Positions 1 through 5,883 of a stretch of 8,577 bases of DNA are shown in pieces. The first letter of the stretch is position 1. Each line of letters opens with the position of its first letter. Made by a program: the position numbers and the translations under genes. Source of the stretch: Candidatus Gastranaerophilales bacterium (GTDB taxonomy: Bacteria; Cyanobacteriota; Vampirovibrionia; Gastranaerophilales; Gastranaerophilaceae); assembly GCA_944326495.1 (NCBI GenBank), contig CALVEE010000114.1:1-8577 (forward strand). Direction: 5' to 3'. The notes beneath the pieces are model-generated. The model ran no database searches, was not told the origin of the DNA, and saw only the letters and a list, made by a program, of their open reading frames with translations.

Positions 1-353
1 TTACCGTATCGGTGACTAAAGACGGGACTGTTTACGTTGATACAAAACGCTCATCCATTGCAAACCTTGCCTCTGACCTTGAAAAACTCAAAGGCGATAA
101 TGAAAAAGCCGAAGTTGTGGTTAAAGCTGATGAAAAAGTTAAAAGCTCCGTCATTATGGATATAATGGATGCGGCTCAAGATGCACATTATAAAAAGCTC
201 ATTGTAGCGGGCGAACCTCTTAATAAAAAAGATCAGAGAAAGTTAGAGCAAATGCAGGAAGAAGCAACAACTAATTATACTTCTAACAATACACTGCAAG
301 GAGCTTCAACAGCTCTTCCTCAAGATAATCAATATGAAAATTGGAGTGAATAA
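1..353 (+). CDS. exbD: ExbD/TolR family biopolymer transport protein, 3' end only
   Basis: This is the C-terminal part of an ExbD/TolR protein. The reading frame is open to the left edge (first full codon at 3), so the start and the N-terminal membrane helix lie outside the window. The GTG at 12 is internal, not a start. The visible part matches the periplasmic ExbD fold: a TVSVTKDGTVYVD strand, a helix around SSIANLASDLEKLK, a VVVKADEKVK strand, a helix with VIMDIMDAAQDA, and a final KKLIVAGE strand. After that comes a tail of roughly 45 residues, polar and rich in Asn, Gln and Thr (ending QYENWSE), which is longer than usual for the family. In known systems ExbD sits with ExbB/TolQ in the inner membrane and couples proton flow to work on TonB/TolA. 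It lies 2 bp upstream of a second exbD gene, and its last codons contain that gene's GGAG ribosome site. Family sure; partner unknown. Confidence 0.85.
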   Translation, partial: TVSVTKDGTVYVDTKRSSIANLASDLEKLKGDNEKAEVVVKADEKVKSSVIMDIMDAAQDAHYKKLIVAGEPLNKKDQRKLEQMQEEATTNYTSNNTLQGASTALPQDNQYENWSE

Positions 354-355
354 AA

Positions 356-736
356 ATGCGTGATAGTTTCAATGAAATAAATATTACACCGCTTACCGAT
401 ATATTTTTGGTATTACTTATAATTATGATGGTAATAGCACCTCTTCTTGACCAGCAGGGGTTAAATCTTGCAGTGCCGGAAATTGTTAACGAAGAGCAGA
501 TTATGAAAGATCCTAAAATAATGAATTTCAGTGTTACAGCGGATAACAAGTATTATTTTAACGATACAGAAATCCAGGCTGCAGACATAGAAAGCACTGT
601 TTCTCAAAATGCTAAAGATTTTCCTGACGGTCTCCTTATTCAGGCAGATGAAAACGCCGAGCACGGTGCAGTTGTAAAACTCATGGACAGCGCAAGAAAT
701 GCAGGTGTCACCAGCATTTCCCTCGCCAGAGCTTAG
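356..736 (+). CDS. exbD: ExbD/TolR family biopolymer transport protein (second copy)
   Basis: A complete, short (126 aa) ExbD/TolR protein. Residues 7-26 carry the family signature, E-INITPLTDIFLVLLIIMMV, with the single membrane helix at about 13-33. Asp15 aligns with the proton-carrying Asp of E. coli ExbD (Asp25) and TolR (Asp23), so the proton path looks intact. The cytoplasmic N-terminus is very short (about 12 residues). The periplasmic domain follows: FSVTADNKYYFND, GLLIQADENAEH, VVKLMDSARNAG and SISLA. The ATG is chosen because GGAG at 343-346 lies 9 nt upstream, inside the preceding exbD. The 2-bp gap indicates coupled translation. Two adjacent ExbD paralogs suggest a heteromeric plug or two alternative motors; an ExbB/TolQ gene is expected just upstream of the window. 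No TonB follows. Confidence 0.93.
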   Translation: MRDSFNEINITPLTDIFLVLLIIMMVIAPLLDQQGLNLAVPEIVNEEQIMKDPKIMNFSVTADNKYYFNDTEIQAADIESTVSQNAKDFPDGLLIQADENAEHGAVVKLMDSARNAGVTSISLARA

Positions 737-882
737 GGGGTAAATATGAGGAGTAAATAGGGGGGGGAATAGGGAGGATATATTCAGACCGCTCTTATAC
801 AAACTACAAGCGGGTATTGATGACTCTAAAACCGCTATAAAGCAAAATTACAACAAAAAAAAGAAGTTAAGGAAAAAGATTT
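737..882 (+). other. Intergenic gap with G-rich tract
   Basis: This 146-bp gap follows exbD. Its first 40 bases hold unusual G runs for an AT-rich genome: five G at 736-740 (including the stop codon's G), eight at 760-767, three at 772-774 and two at 776-777. Further on there is a CCGCT/AGCGG inverted repeat (789-793 with 809-813) and an A-rich stretch leading to the next gene's ribosome site. I see no convincing promoter, terminator or gene. ATG at 746 opens only four codons. One frame (750-911) is open but has no start codon. Confidence 0.5.
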
Positions 883-1722
883 ATGATACAACCGTTTATT
901 TGGATGTTTAAGCACAAAGATTTTAAAAATCACTTCTGGTATCTTTTGAAGGTACTGCTTAAATTTTATGTTCCGGCAATTATACTCTCTATTCTGTTAT
1001 ATTTATTCTACAAATTTTTATCACCTGTATATTTGACAGCTCTTATAGTATTTAATATTTTATTATATGCTGCACCGTTTGTATGTTTACAAGGCTATAT
1101 GTGGGAGATGACGGAGAATATCATTTCTAGGGAGTGGGATATTGTTGCAAATAGTGTTTACAACGGTAAAATAAAACAAGTTTATAAAATTGAGCTTCCA
1201 GAACTTAAAGTATTCAGACTAATCTGGCGTGGTATAGCTTCAATAGTCGCTAATTTATTAATGGGACTTCCTATTATTTTGCTTTTTATAATAAGCGGAC
1301 TTATAAGTGCTATTGGTTATACATATTTTGGAACCTGTGTATGCGCAAATCCGGCTTATCCGATTGGTATTGCAGGAGCTTTTTTAATATATTGGTTTCT
1401 TATTCCGGCTTTTCTTTGGAATTATGCACATAGAGATTCTGTAGTGGCTGTGTGGAATTTAAGAAAAGCCGTCTATATAGCAGGTAATTATACCGGAAAA
1501 TACATTTTGAACAGTACTGTTTTTTGCTTTTTCAATTTTATTGTGTCAGCCATCGTCTCTTTGCTCCAACTGCCGTTAAGTTTTGCAAAGTCTTTTCTTC
1601 CAATTCAGCTTCTTTGCATATTGCTTATTTTATATGTATGTTTTTCATATCTGGTTTACATATATGCAATTTATGTAGATGCTTATCTCTTAGGAACAAT
1701 TGCACCGCCGCATGAGGGTTAA
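883..1722 (+). CDS. Polytopic membrane protein, DUF4013-like
   Basis: A 279-aa integral membrane protein of unknown function. I see about six hydrophobic segments, near residues 27-47, 50-70, 118-147, 160-180, 210-230 and 240-265. The layout resembles DUF4013: a short amphipathic start (MIQPFIWMFKHKDF), an early helical pair, a polar stretch (residues 73-115) ending ELPELKVFRLIWRGIAS, a LPIILLF helix, and a WNLRKAVYIAGNYTGKY segment before the last helices. The family call is from memory of the pattern, not a search. The start is supported by AAGGAA at 869-874, 8 nt before the ATG. It is the last plus-strand gene and ends 25 bp from the oppositely oriented holB, with no clear terminator between. 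Whether it shares transcripts with the exbD genes across the 146-bp gap is unclear. Confidence 0.7.
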   Translation: MIQPFIWMFKHKDFKNHFWYLLKVLLKFYVPAIILSILLYLFYKFLSPVYLTALIVFNILLYAAPFVCLQGYMWEMTENIISREWDIVANSVYNGKIKQVYKIELPELKVFRLIWRGIASIVANLLMGLPIILLFIISGLISAIGYTYFGTCVCANPAYPIGIAGAFLIYWFLIPAFLWNYAHRDSVVAVWNLRKAVYIAGNYTGKYILNSTVFCFFNFIVSAIVSLLQLPLSFAKSFLPIQLLCILLILYVCFSYLVYIYAIYVDAYLLGTIAPPHEG

Positions 1723-1747
1723 AGGGCAAGGTAAAGATTGAGATATA

Positions 1748-2593
1748 CTAAGTAATAATTTTAAGGCATAATTCATCAAGAATATTAATCGGTCGCATGC
1801 CAAGACGGGATTGATTTATAGCATCCTCCACGTATTTTATATGCTTAATGAAAATTTGTTCTTGCGGATTTGCTTTTAATAACGCAAGCATATAATTCTG
1901 TACGCTTTCTAAAATTGAGATAAGAGATGCTTCTTTGGTTAAATCTAAAAGTTTTTGAGAAATATCAAAAATATCTTTTCTTTCATAATTTAGATAATCC
2001 GTAAAAATTCCTTCAATTAACGAATAGTCATAGTTGATTTTCTCAATCGCAGGTACAAAAAAGCACTGCGAACGTGAAATTATAGTTGATAAAACATCAT
2101 CAATATATCTGGTAAGAAAAATAAAAGTAACGCCAGGCTGCGGCTCTTCTATAATTTTTAATAAAGAATTAGCTGTTTCTGCCTGAAAGTTTAACGGATT
2201 AAGACCGGAAATATTTCCGTCCTCGTCTCTGTCGCAAAAAATAAAAACTCTATGGTAGTCAGATGCTGAAACAAGGTTTTCTTTAATACTCTGTGCCTGC
2301 TTGATAGAAATTACGGTTTTAGAATCATCATCCTCCGGTTTATTGTCTAATCTGGAATACGTAAGCACAGCAGGATGAGAATTCTCTCTAATCCATTTAC
2401 AATTCAAGCATTCACAATTATCAGATTTATCTTCTTTGCAATTCAAAAGCCGCGCGATTTCTTTTGCAAGTTCATATTGAGCTTCTAAATCACTTCCGTA
2501 AAACAATATGCTTTGAGGAAGCGCGTTATGCTCTCCCATAGCGGCCTTTGTAAAATAATCTGTCAAAAACGGATATTTATCTGATAATAGCAC
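1748..2593 (-). CDS. holB: DNA polymerase III subunit delta' (clamp loader)
   Basis: Delta' is the rigid AAA+ member of the clamp loader that opens and loads the beta sliding clamp. The protein has about 281 residues. An AAA+ core is visible: SILFYGSD replaces a Walker A motif and lacks the Gly-Lys pair, as expected for the non-ATP-binding delta'. A four-cysteine zinc module follows (C52, C60, C62, C65 in CECLNCK context), then VISIKQAQSIKENL, then the diagnostic ANSLLKIIEEP and FIFLTR...STIISRSQ. The usual SRC motif reads SRS here. About ten extra residues (DEDGNISGLN) precede the ANSLLK helix. I place the start at GTG 2593 rather than the upstream TTG at 2599, because GGAGG (2604-2600) abuts the TTG directly but is 6 nt from the GTG. 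The gene overlaps the end of holA by 17 bp, implying coupled translation. Ends tail-to-tail with the plus-strand membrane gene. Confidence 0.93.
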   Translation of the reverse strand: MLLSDKYPFLTDYFTKAAMGEHNALPQSILFYGSDLEAQYELAKEIARLLNCKEDKSDNCECLNCKWIRENSHPAVLTYSRLDNKPEDDDSKTVISIKQAQSIKENLVSASDYHRVFIFCDRDEDGNISGLNPLNFQAETANSLLKIIEEPQPGVTFIFLTRYIDDVLSTIISRSQCFFVPAIEKINYDYSLIEGIFTDYLNYERKDIFDISQKLLDLTKEASLISILESVQNYMLALLKANPQEQIFIKHIKYVEDAINQSRLGMRPINILDELCLKIIT

Positions 2594-3542
2594 ACTCAAC
2601 CTCCGATACCATGTCTATTGATTCTGCTGACTTTATCTTATATTCAACCTCAAACAGATTTTGTTTTAAGTTTACAAGCTCTTTTGCAGAGATATGTTTC
2701 AGTTTCTCCAAACTCTGTTTTACGACAAACTCATGCTGGCCTGTAAGTTTTGAAAGTTCCATTGTATTGCAGACAGGGGATTTTGTCTTTAAAATAATCC
2801 ATTTTCTAAGCATAGTCTGAATTGCTGCTAAAAGTTCCAGCGGATGCTTTTTATCCAGAAGTCTCTGAAATTCTAAAAGCGCCTTATCTTTTTCACCCTT
2901 CATAATTAACTCGGTTAAATTAAACAAGTCTTGATTGGAAATGCAAATATTGCTGACCATTTTTTTTGTAACAATGCTCTCGGGATAAGCCGCAAGCTTA
3001 AGTTTATCAAGTTCGGTATTAAATTCGCGTAAGTTATTCCCGATTTGCTCTATTAAAAGTCCAATCGCATCGTCTTTTACTGTTATACCCTTAATTCCGG
3101 CCTGTTTTTTTATCCAGTTTGAAATATCTGCGATTTTGTAAGTCTTAAATGTCGGAAACTCTTTTACATTATATTTTGCTAAAATTTTATACAATTTGCG
3201 CCTGGAATCAAGCTTCTTATTCTCATTTCTGGAAAGTCTTACGACAAAAATAATGTCTAAAGATTCTGGATTATGCTTTAATGCGTCTTCTATATCCTCA
3301 AGCTCTTTATCATCAAAAAAATTTTTATTTGATAGAAAATACTCTTCTGAATTTATAACAGTCAGCATATTCCCGAACATCATAGGAGTGGTTCTTAGAG
3401 CATTAATTAAGTTCGGATATGGAGGATTATCAAGAACTATATAACTCATAGACTTGAAATCCGGATTAAGCTTAGAACTCATTTTCTCAATCTCAAGTTC
3501 TATATTATAATCTTCATCCCCATAGAAAAAATATACTGCCAT
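2577..3542 (-). CDS. holA: DNA polymerase III subunit delta (clamp loader)
   Basis: Delta is the clamp-loader 'wrench' that binds and opens the beta ring. The 321-aa protein is normal in length for the family. It opens with the typical MAVYFFYGDEDYNIELEIEKM, and the N-terminal domain continues through ALRTTPMMFGNMLTVINSEEYF and a LDIIFVVR strand. The middle three-helix region (GIKGITVKDDAIGLLIEQIGNNLREF) and the C-terminal collar (LFNLTELIMKGEKDKALLEF, then HPLELLAAIQTMLRKW) match the HolA layout. The start is ATG 3542; a TTG at 3557 is in frame but would add only YNSH. No Shine-Dalgarno precedes the ATG; instead a consensus TATAAT ends 6 nt before it, so a leaderless transcript is likely. 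The gene overlaps holB by 17 bp and starts 7 bp after a 47-codon ORF. Confidence 0.93.
   Translation of the reverse strand: MAVYFFYGDEDYNIELEIEKMSSKLNPDFKSMSYIVLDNPPYPNLINALRTTPMMFGNMLTVINSEEYFLSNKNFFDDKELEDIEDALKHNPESLDIIFVVRLSRNENKKLDSRRKLYKILAKYNVKEFPTFKTYKIADISNWIKKQAGIKGITVKDDAIGLLIEQIGNNLREFNTELDKLKLAAYPESIVTKKMVSNICISNQDLFNLTELIMKGEKDKALLEFQRLLDKKHPLELLAAIQTMLRKWIILKTKSPVCNTMELSKLTGQHEFVVKQSLEKLKHISAKELVNLKQNLFEVEYKIKSAESIDMVSEVECAIIR
2600..2604 (-). promoter_or_regulatory. holB ribosome binding site inside holA
   Basis: A perfect GGAGG lies within the last holA codons. Its distance of 6 nt to GTG (2593-2591), against 0 nt to TTG (2599-2597), decides the holB start in favour of GTG. 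Confidence 0.7.
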
Positions 3543-3578
3543 ATGGGAATTATACAATAAAGAATCTTAATGATTCAA
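3543..3578 (-). promoter_or_regulatory. Predicted sigma-70 promoter of holA (leaderless)
   Basis: On the minus strand, TTGAAT (3578-3573) and TATAAT (3554-3549) are 18 bp apart. The -10 hexamer is perfect and the -35 matches four of six bases. After TATAAT come six bases, TCCCAT, and then the holA ATG, so the expected transcription start is the A of the start codon. The promoter lies in the last codons of the upstream small ORF. A GAATC-TTAAT-GATTC inverted repeat (3562-3576) sits between the two boxes. Confidence 0.6.
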
Positions 3579-3693
3579 GCTTTGAACGATTTGCAAAAAA
3601 TATTAATGCGCGGCGTTTTGTTGACACATTTTCTTCGTTTTCATATTCATCCAAAACGTATTCTTCTTTTTTAGTCATAGAATCTGATAGCAT
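3550..3693 (-). CDS. Small 47-aa protein of unknown function
   Basis: A short ORF that most gene finders would skip. It starts MLSDSMTKKEEYVL, has an acidic middle (DEYENEEN) and ends with a basic-hydrophobic segment (TKRRALIFF...LESLRFFIV). I recognise no family. The case for translation is the ribosome site: TAAGGAGGT (3710-3702) is nearly fully complementary to the 16S tail and GGAGG is 9 nt from the ATG. It starts 20 bp after the stop of the 80-aa gene and ends 7 bp before holA, so all three could share a message. The split charge and the amphipathic end could suit a small regulatory or membrane-surface peptide, but that is a guess. The alternative is a leader ORF whose translation affects holA. 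Confidence 0.6.
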   Translation of the reverse strand: MLSDSMTKKEEYVLDEYENEENVSTKRRALIFFANRSKLESLRFFIV

Positions 3694-3701
3694 ATCTAAA
3701 T

Positions 3702-3710
3702 ACCTCCTTA
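3702..3710 (-). promoter_or_regulatory. Strong Shine-Dalgarno of the 47-aa ORF
   Basis: TAAGGAGGT on the minus strand is one of the strongest ribosome sites in the window, 8 nt before ATG 3693 counted from its last T. It is the main evidence that the 47-codon ORF is translated. Confidence 0.7.
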
Positions 3711-3713
3711 TTA

Positions 3714-3956
3714 TTATGCAACTTCTGTTTGTACATATTTAGCTGATTTTGCAACAACACCGTAACAAACCATTGTTAATCTGTTATTCAATTCAAGCAT
3801 TGTTCTAAAATTATTTGCCGAACAATTCATTGCGCTCATCATTTCATCTGCAGATACCCTTGACTGTAAAGCATCAGCCTCATGGTTATCAACTTTTTCC
3901 TGTGCATACTTTTCAACTAATAACTTGTCAATAAAATCTCGTGCTCCAACTGCCAT
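3714..3956 (-). CDS. Small helical protein of unknown function (80 aa)
   Basis: An 80-aa soluble protein I cannot assign with confidence. It begins MAVGARDFIDKLLVEKYAQEKVD and appears to form two long helices (about 5-33 and 44-76) joined by SRVSADEMM, a hairpin without a signal peptide or clear membrane helix. The second half, MMSAMNCSANNF then RTMLELNNRLTMV, faintly recalls the C-terminus of rod protein FliE (AMEKA..F...V.VRNKLV pattern). The length also fits small helical secretion-system components. No flagellar or secretion gene is visible nearby, so this is only a lead. I choose ATG 3956 because AAGGAG (3970-3965) lies 8 nt upstream; the in-frame GTG at 3965 overlaps that ribosome site. 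The gene has its own unit after the terminator at 4024-4052 and is followed by the 47-aa ORF. Confidence 0.75.
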   Translation of the reverse strand: MAVGARDFIDKLLVEKYAQEKVDNHEADALQSRVSADEMMSAMNCSANNFRTMLELNNRLTMVCYGVVAKSAKYVQTEVA

Positions 3957-4023
3957 AATTTTCACTCCTTATATTTTCTTTTGTACTCTGTGTTTATATC
4001 TTATGTATATATAAAGTATTTAT

Positions 4024-4052
4024 AAAAGAAAAAATTGCCTTTTTTAAAGCAA
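4024..4052 (-). terminator. Rho-independent terminator after the DUF512 gene
   Basis: On the minus strand TTGCTTT-AAAA-AAGGCAA (4052-4035) folds into a 7-bp stem with one T-G wobble and a 4-base loop. TTTTTTCTTTT follows directly (4034-4024). It lies 45 bp beyond the DUF512 stop, so it should end the padR-DUF512 transcript and separate it from the 80-aa gene. The remaining 3971-4023 stretch is AT-rich; it probably holds the 80-aa gene's promoter, but no hexamer pair stands out. Confidence 0.75.
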
Positions 4053-4096
4053 ATATTAAGAAATGTTAAGAAAATTTATTTTTCTAAGGCTGAAAT

Positions 4097-5368
4097 TTAC
4101 ACAGCGTAACGGTTTAACAAATCTATAACTTCCGCTATAGAATAATTATTATTAACAACAAAAAGGTTTTTGCCGGTTTTTCGGGTAACATACTCTAAAT
4201 TATTTCCGTCTAAAAATATATCAGAATAAGGTTTAAGCATTATCGCAGGAACTATTATATAATCAGCCTCAATATCTTTAATAGCTTCAATTAAATCATC
4301 AGATGTAATAAGTCCCGCAACAGTAATATTTTCTCCCCAGTAAGTTGATTTTACGGGATTTACTATGCAGGTTAAATTTTCTACTTTGTTTAGTTTTTGC
4401 ATGATATAGTCAAATGCGCTTTTGGAAGCTGTTGAGCAGGCAAAACAAATTGAGAGTTCTTTTTTGAGAGCCTTTGGAATACTTAACGTATCAAAATCAT
4501 CCATTAAAGTTCTTAGAGAGCCTACGCCGTCGTCAAGCTGTGAAAAACTTCCGTAATATTCAGCACCCGGAATGTCTTTTCCCGCAAGCAGGAAAAATTC
4601 ATCAGAGCAGCAGACTTTTTTATAATTTGATGCGATATTTAAAGTTTCTTCTGCAATTTTGCAGTCTACAGTTTGGAGCTTTTGTTCTCTAAATTGAGTT
4701 ATACCTACCGGCACTATTGCAACAGAAAGAAGCGTATCTCCAAGCTCATTCAAATCATTAAGAGTCCTAACCAATTCATCGCCGTCGTTATATCCCGGAC
4801 ACAGTACGATTTGGGCATGGAAAGGTATTTCATTTTCTTTGAACCATCTTAAATTTTCCATTATCCTGCCTGCATTTGGATTTCTTAGCATTTTTACCCG
4901 CAAATCCGGATTAGTTGTATGAACAGATATGTAAAAAGGCCCTAAACGGAGTCTGGAAATTCTCTCTTTGTCCTTATCTGTAAGATTTGTTGTTGTAATA
5001 TATGTCCCTTGAAGGTAGGATAATCTATAATCATCATCTTTTACATATAATGTATCTCTCAATCCTTCGGGCTGCTGGGCTACAAAGCAGAAAATACAAT
5101 TATTAAGGCATGGCCTGACCCTGTCAAAGACTGCACTTTCAAAAATTATTCCCAAATCTTCATCAAAGTCTTTCTCAAGCTCAATTTCTTCTATCTCACC
5201 ATTCTTTTTTTGAATTTCAATAGTAATAAGTTCATTTTTAGATAAAAAATTATAATCAATCATATCCTGCATAGTTTCGCCGTCAATAGAAAGCAGAATA
5301 TCACCTTCGCAAATTTCAAGCTCTTCCGCAATAGAGCCTTTTACAACACCGCTAATTACCGCAGGCAT
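4097..5368 (-). CDS. DUF512 family PDZ/radical-SAM-like iron-sulfur protein
   Basis: A 423-aa DUF512 protein, a family of putative Fe-S oxidoreductases of unknown substrate conserved in Cyanobacteria and found in Clostridia. Residues 1-65 form a PDZ-like domain (GVVKGSIAEELEICEGDILLSIDG). A radical-SAM-like core follows, with a C-x3-C-x2-C cluster motif at C87, C91 and C94 (RPCLNNCIFCF), then QQPEGLRDTLYVKDDDYRLS, GTYITTTNLT, FYISVHTTNPDLR and the family's LCPGYNDG. The C-terminal half is the DUF512 domain proper, with FFLLAGKDIPGAEYYG. Length is normal for the family and no key residue seems missing. The start ATG overlaps the end of padR by 17 bp, with GAGGGG (5381-5376) 7 nt upstream, so translation is coupled to the PadR regulator. 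A terminator follows. The family call is firm; the reaction is unknown. Confidence 0.92.
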   Translation of the reverse strand: MPAVISGVVKGSIAEELEICEGDILLSIDGETMQDMIDYNFLSKNELITIEIQKKNGEIEEIELEKDFDEDLGIIFESAVFDRVRPCLNNCIFCFVAQQPEGLRDTLYVKDDDYRLSYLQGTYITTTNLTDKDKERISRLRLGPFYISVHTTNPDLRVKMLRNPNAGRIMENLRWFKENEIPFHAQIVLCPGYNDGDELVRTLNDLNELGDTLLSVAIVPVGITQFREQKLQTVDCKIAEETLNIASNYKKVCCSDEFFLLAGKDIPGAEYYGSFSQLDDGVGSLRTLMDDFDTLSIPKALKKELSICFACSTASKSAFDYIMQKLNKVENLTCIVNPVKSTYWGENITVAGLITSDDLIEAIKDIEADYIIVPAIMLKPYSDIFLDGNNLEYVTRKTGKNLFVVNNNYSIAEVIDLLNRYAV

Positions 5369-5864
5369 TCTTAAACCCCTCTAAGAGCAGAATAAAATTT
5401 TTATATTCACAAATAAGATTATCAAAAACCATTTTGGGAAAATAAGATAAATCTTTTGTTTTAAGCATATTTTGACTATCAATTAATAAATTCTCTGCTT
5501 TAATTTTTAACTGCCTTATAAGCTCAAGCTGTTCATCTTTATTAAGAACATCTGCACATGCAAGCTTAATTCTTGCAGAGGTTAAAAATTGAACCGGATT
5601 ATCCTGCGGCGGTGCAGCTATCAGGCGCTTTAATTCATTAACGCCTTCTTTAGTTATCGAATAATAGTTTGACGGTCTGCCGCCGTTTGACATTGTTTTT
5701 TGGCGCTTAATAAATCCGCCGTCTTCAAGTCTTACCAGAGCCGGTTTTATAGTACCATAACTTGGAGTTGTTAGAACGGAAAAAGAATTGCGGATTTCTT
5801 TAGAAATACCGTACATAGTTAATGTTTTTCTACCCAGCTCAAATAAAATTAACAGCTCTATCAT
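5352..5864 (-). CDS. PadR family transcriptional regulator
   Basis: A 170-aa winged-helix regulator. Residues 1-82 form the PadR DNA-binding domain: MIELLILFEL, a TMYGISKEIRNSF helix, the recognition helix in TPSYGTIKPALVRLEDGGFI, and the wing GRPSNYYSIT (62-71), which is the most diagnostic segment. The rest is a helical, partly coiled-coil dimerisation region (EQLELIRQLKIKAENLL) as in the Vir_act_alpha_C class of PadR proteins. The family usually represses neighbouring genes in response to a ligand or phenolic stress; the ligand cannot be seen here. It is co-translated with the downstream DUF512 gene and starts 19 bp after the GGDEF gene's stop. No Shine-Dalgarno precedes the ATG, but TGATATAAT does, ending 6 nt upstream, which suggests a leaderless mRNA. 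Confidence 0.92.
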   Translation of the reverse strand: MIELLILFELGRKTLTMYGISKEIRNSFSVLTTPSYGTIKPALVRLEDGGFIKRQKTMSNGGRPSNYYSITKEGVNELKRLIAAPPQDNPVQFLTSARIKLACADVLNKDEQLELIRQLKIKAENLLIDSQNMLKTKDLSYFPKMVFDNLICEYKNFILLLEGFKNACGN

Positions 5865-5879
5865 ATCTGAATTATATCA
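5865..5879 (-). promoter_or_regulatory. Predicted extended -10 promoter of padR (leaderless)
   Basis: TGATATAAT (5879-5871, minus strand) is an extended -10 element with a perfect TATAAT. Six bases, TCAGAT, separate it from the padR ATG, placing the transcription start on the start codon. No good -35 is seen, which is usual for extended -10 promoters. An imperfect 12-bp repeat puts a second TATAAT just upstream across the GGDEF stop codon. Confidence 0.55.
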
Positions 5880-5883
5880 CAAA

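Noticed and set aside
283..802. Minus-strand ORFs of 88 and 113 codons over the exbD genes
   Set aside because: They are antisense shadows of well-supported exbD coding sequence and their translations show no family pattern.
817..841. TTGATG and TATAAA as a promoter for the membrane gene
   Set aside because: The spacer is only 13 bp, too short for a sigma-70 promoter.
750..911. Start-less open frame that reads REDIFRPLLYKLQAGIDDSK and then a Lys-rich segment
   Set aside because: It has no ATG, GTG or TTG start, follows a TGA, and no frame entering the G8 run offers a start that slippage could join to it. It overlaps the start of the membrane gene. Could be a gene remnant, but nothing supports this beyond its being open.
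1723..1747. Bidirectional terminator between the convergent genes
   Set aside because: No stem of useful length is present in the 25-bp gap or just around it.
2611..3444. Plus-strand ORFs of 69 and 82 codons inside holA
   Set aside because: Ser/Phe-rich translations typical of the antisense of Lys/Glu-rich coding sequence; holA on the other strand is certain.
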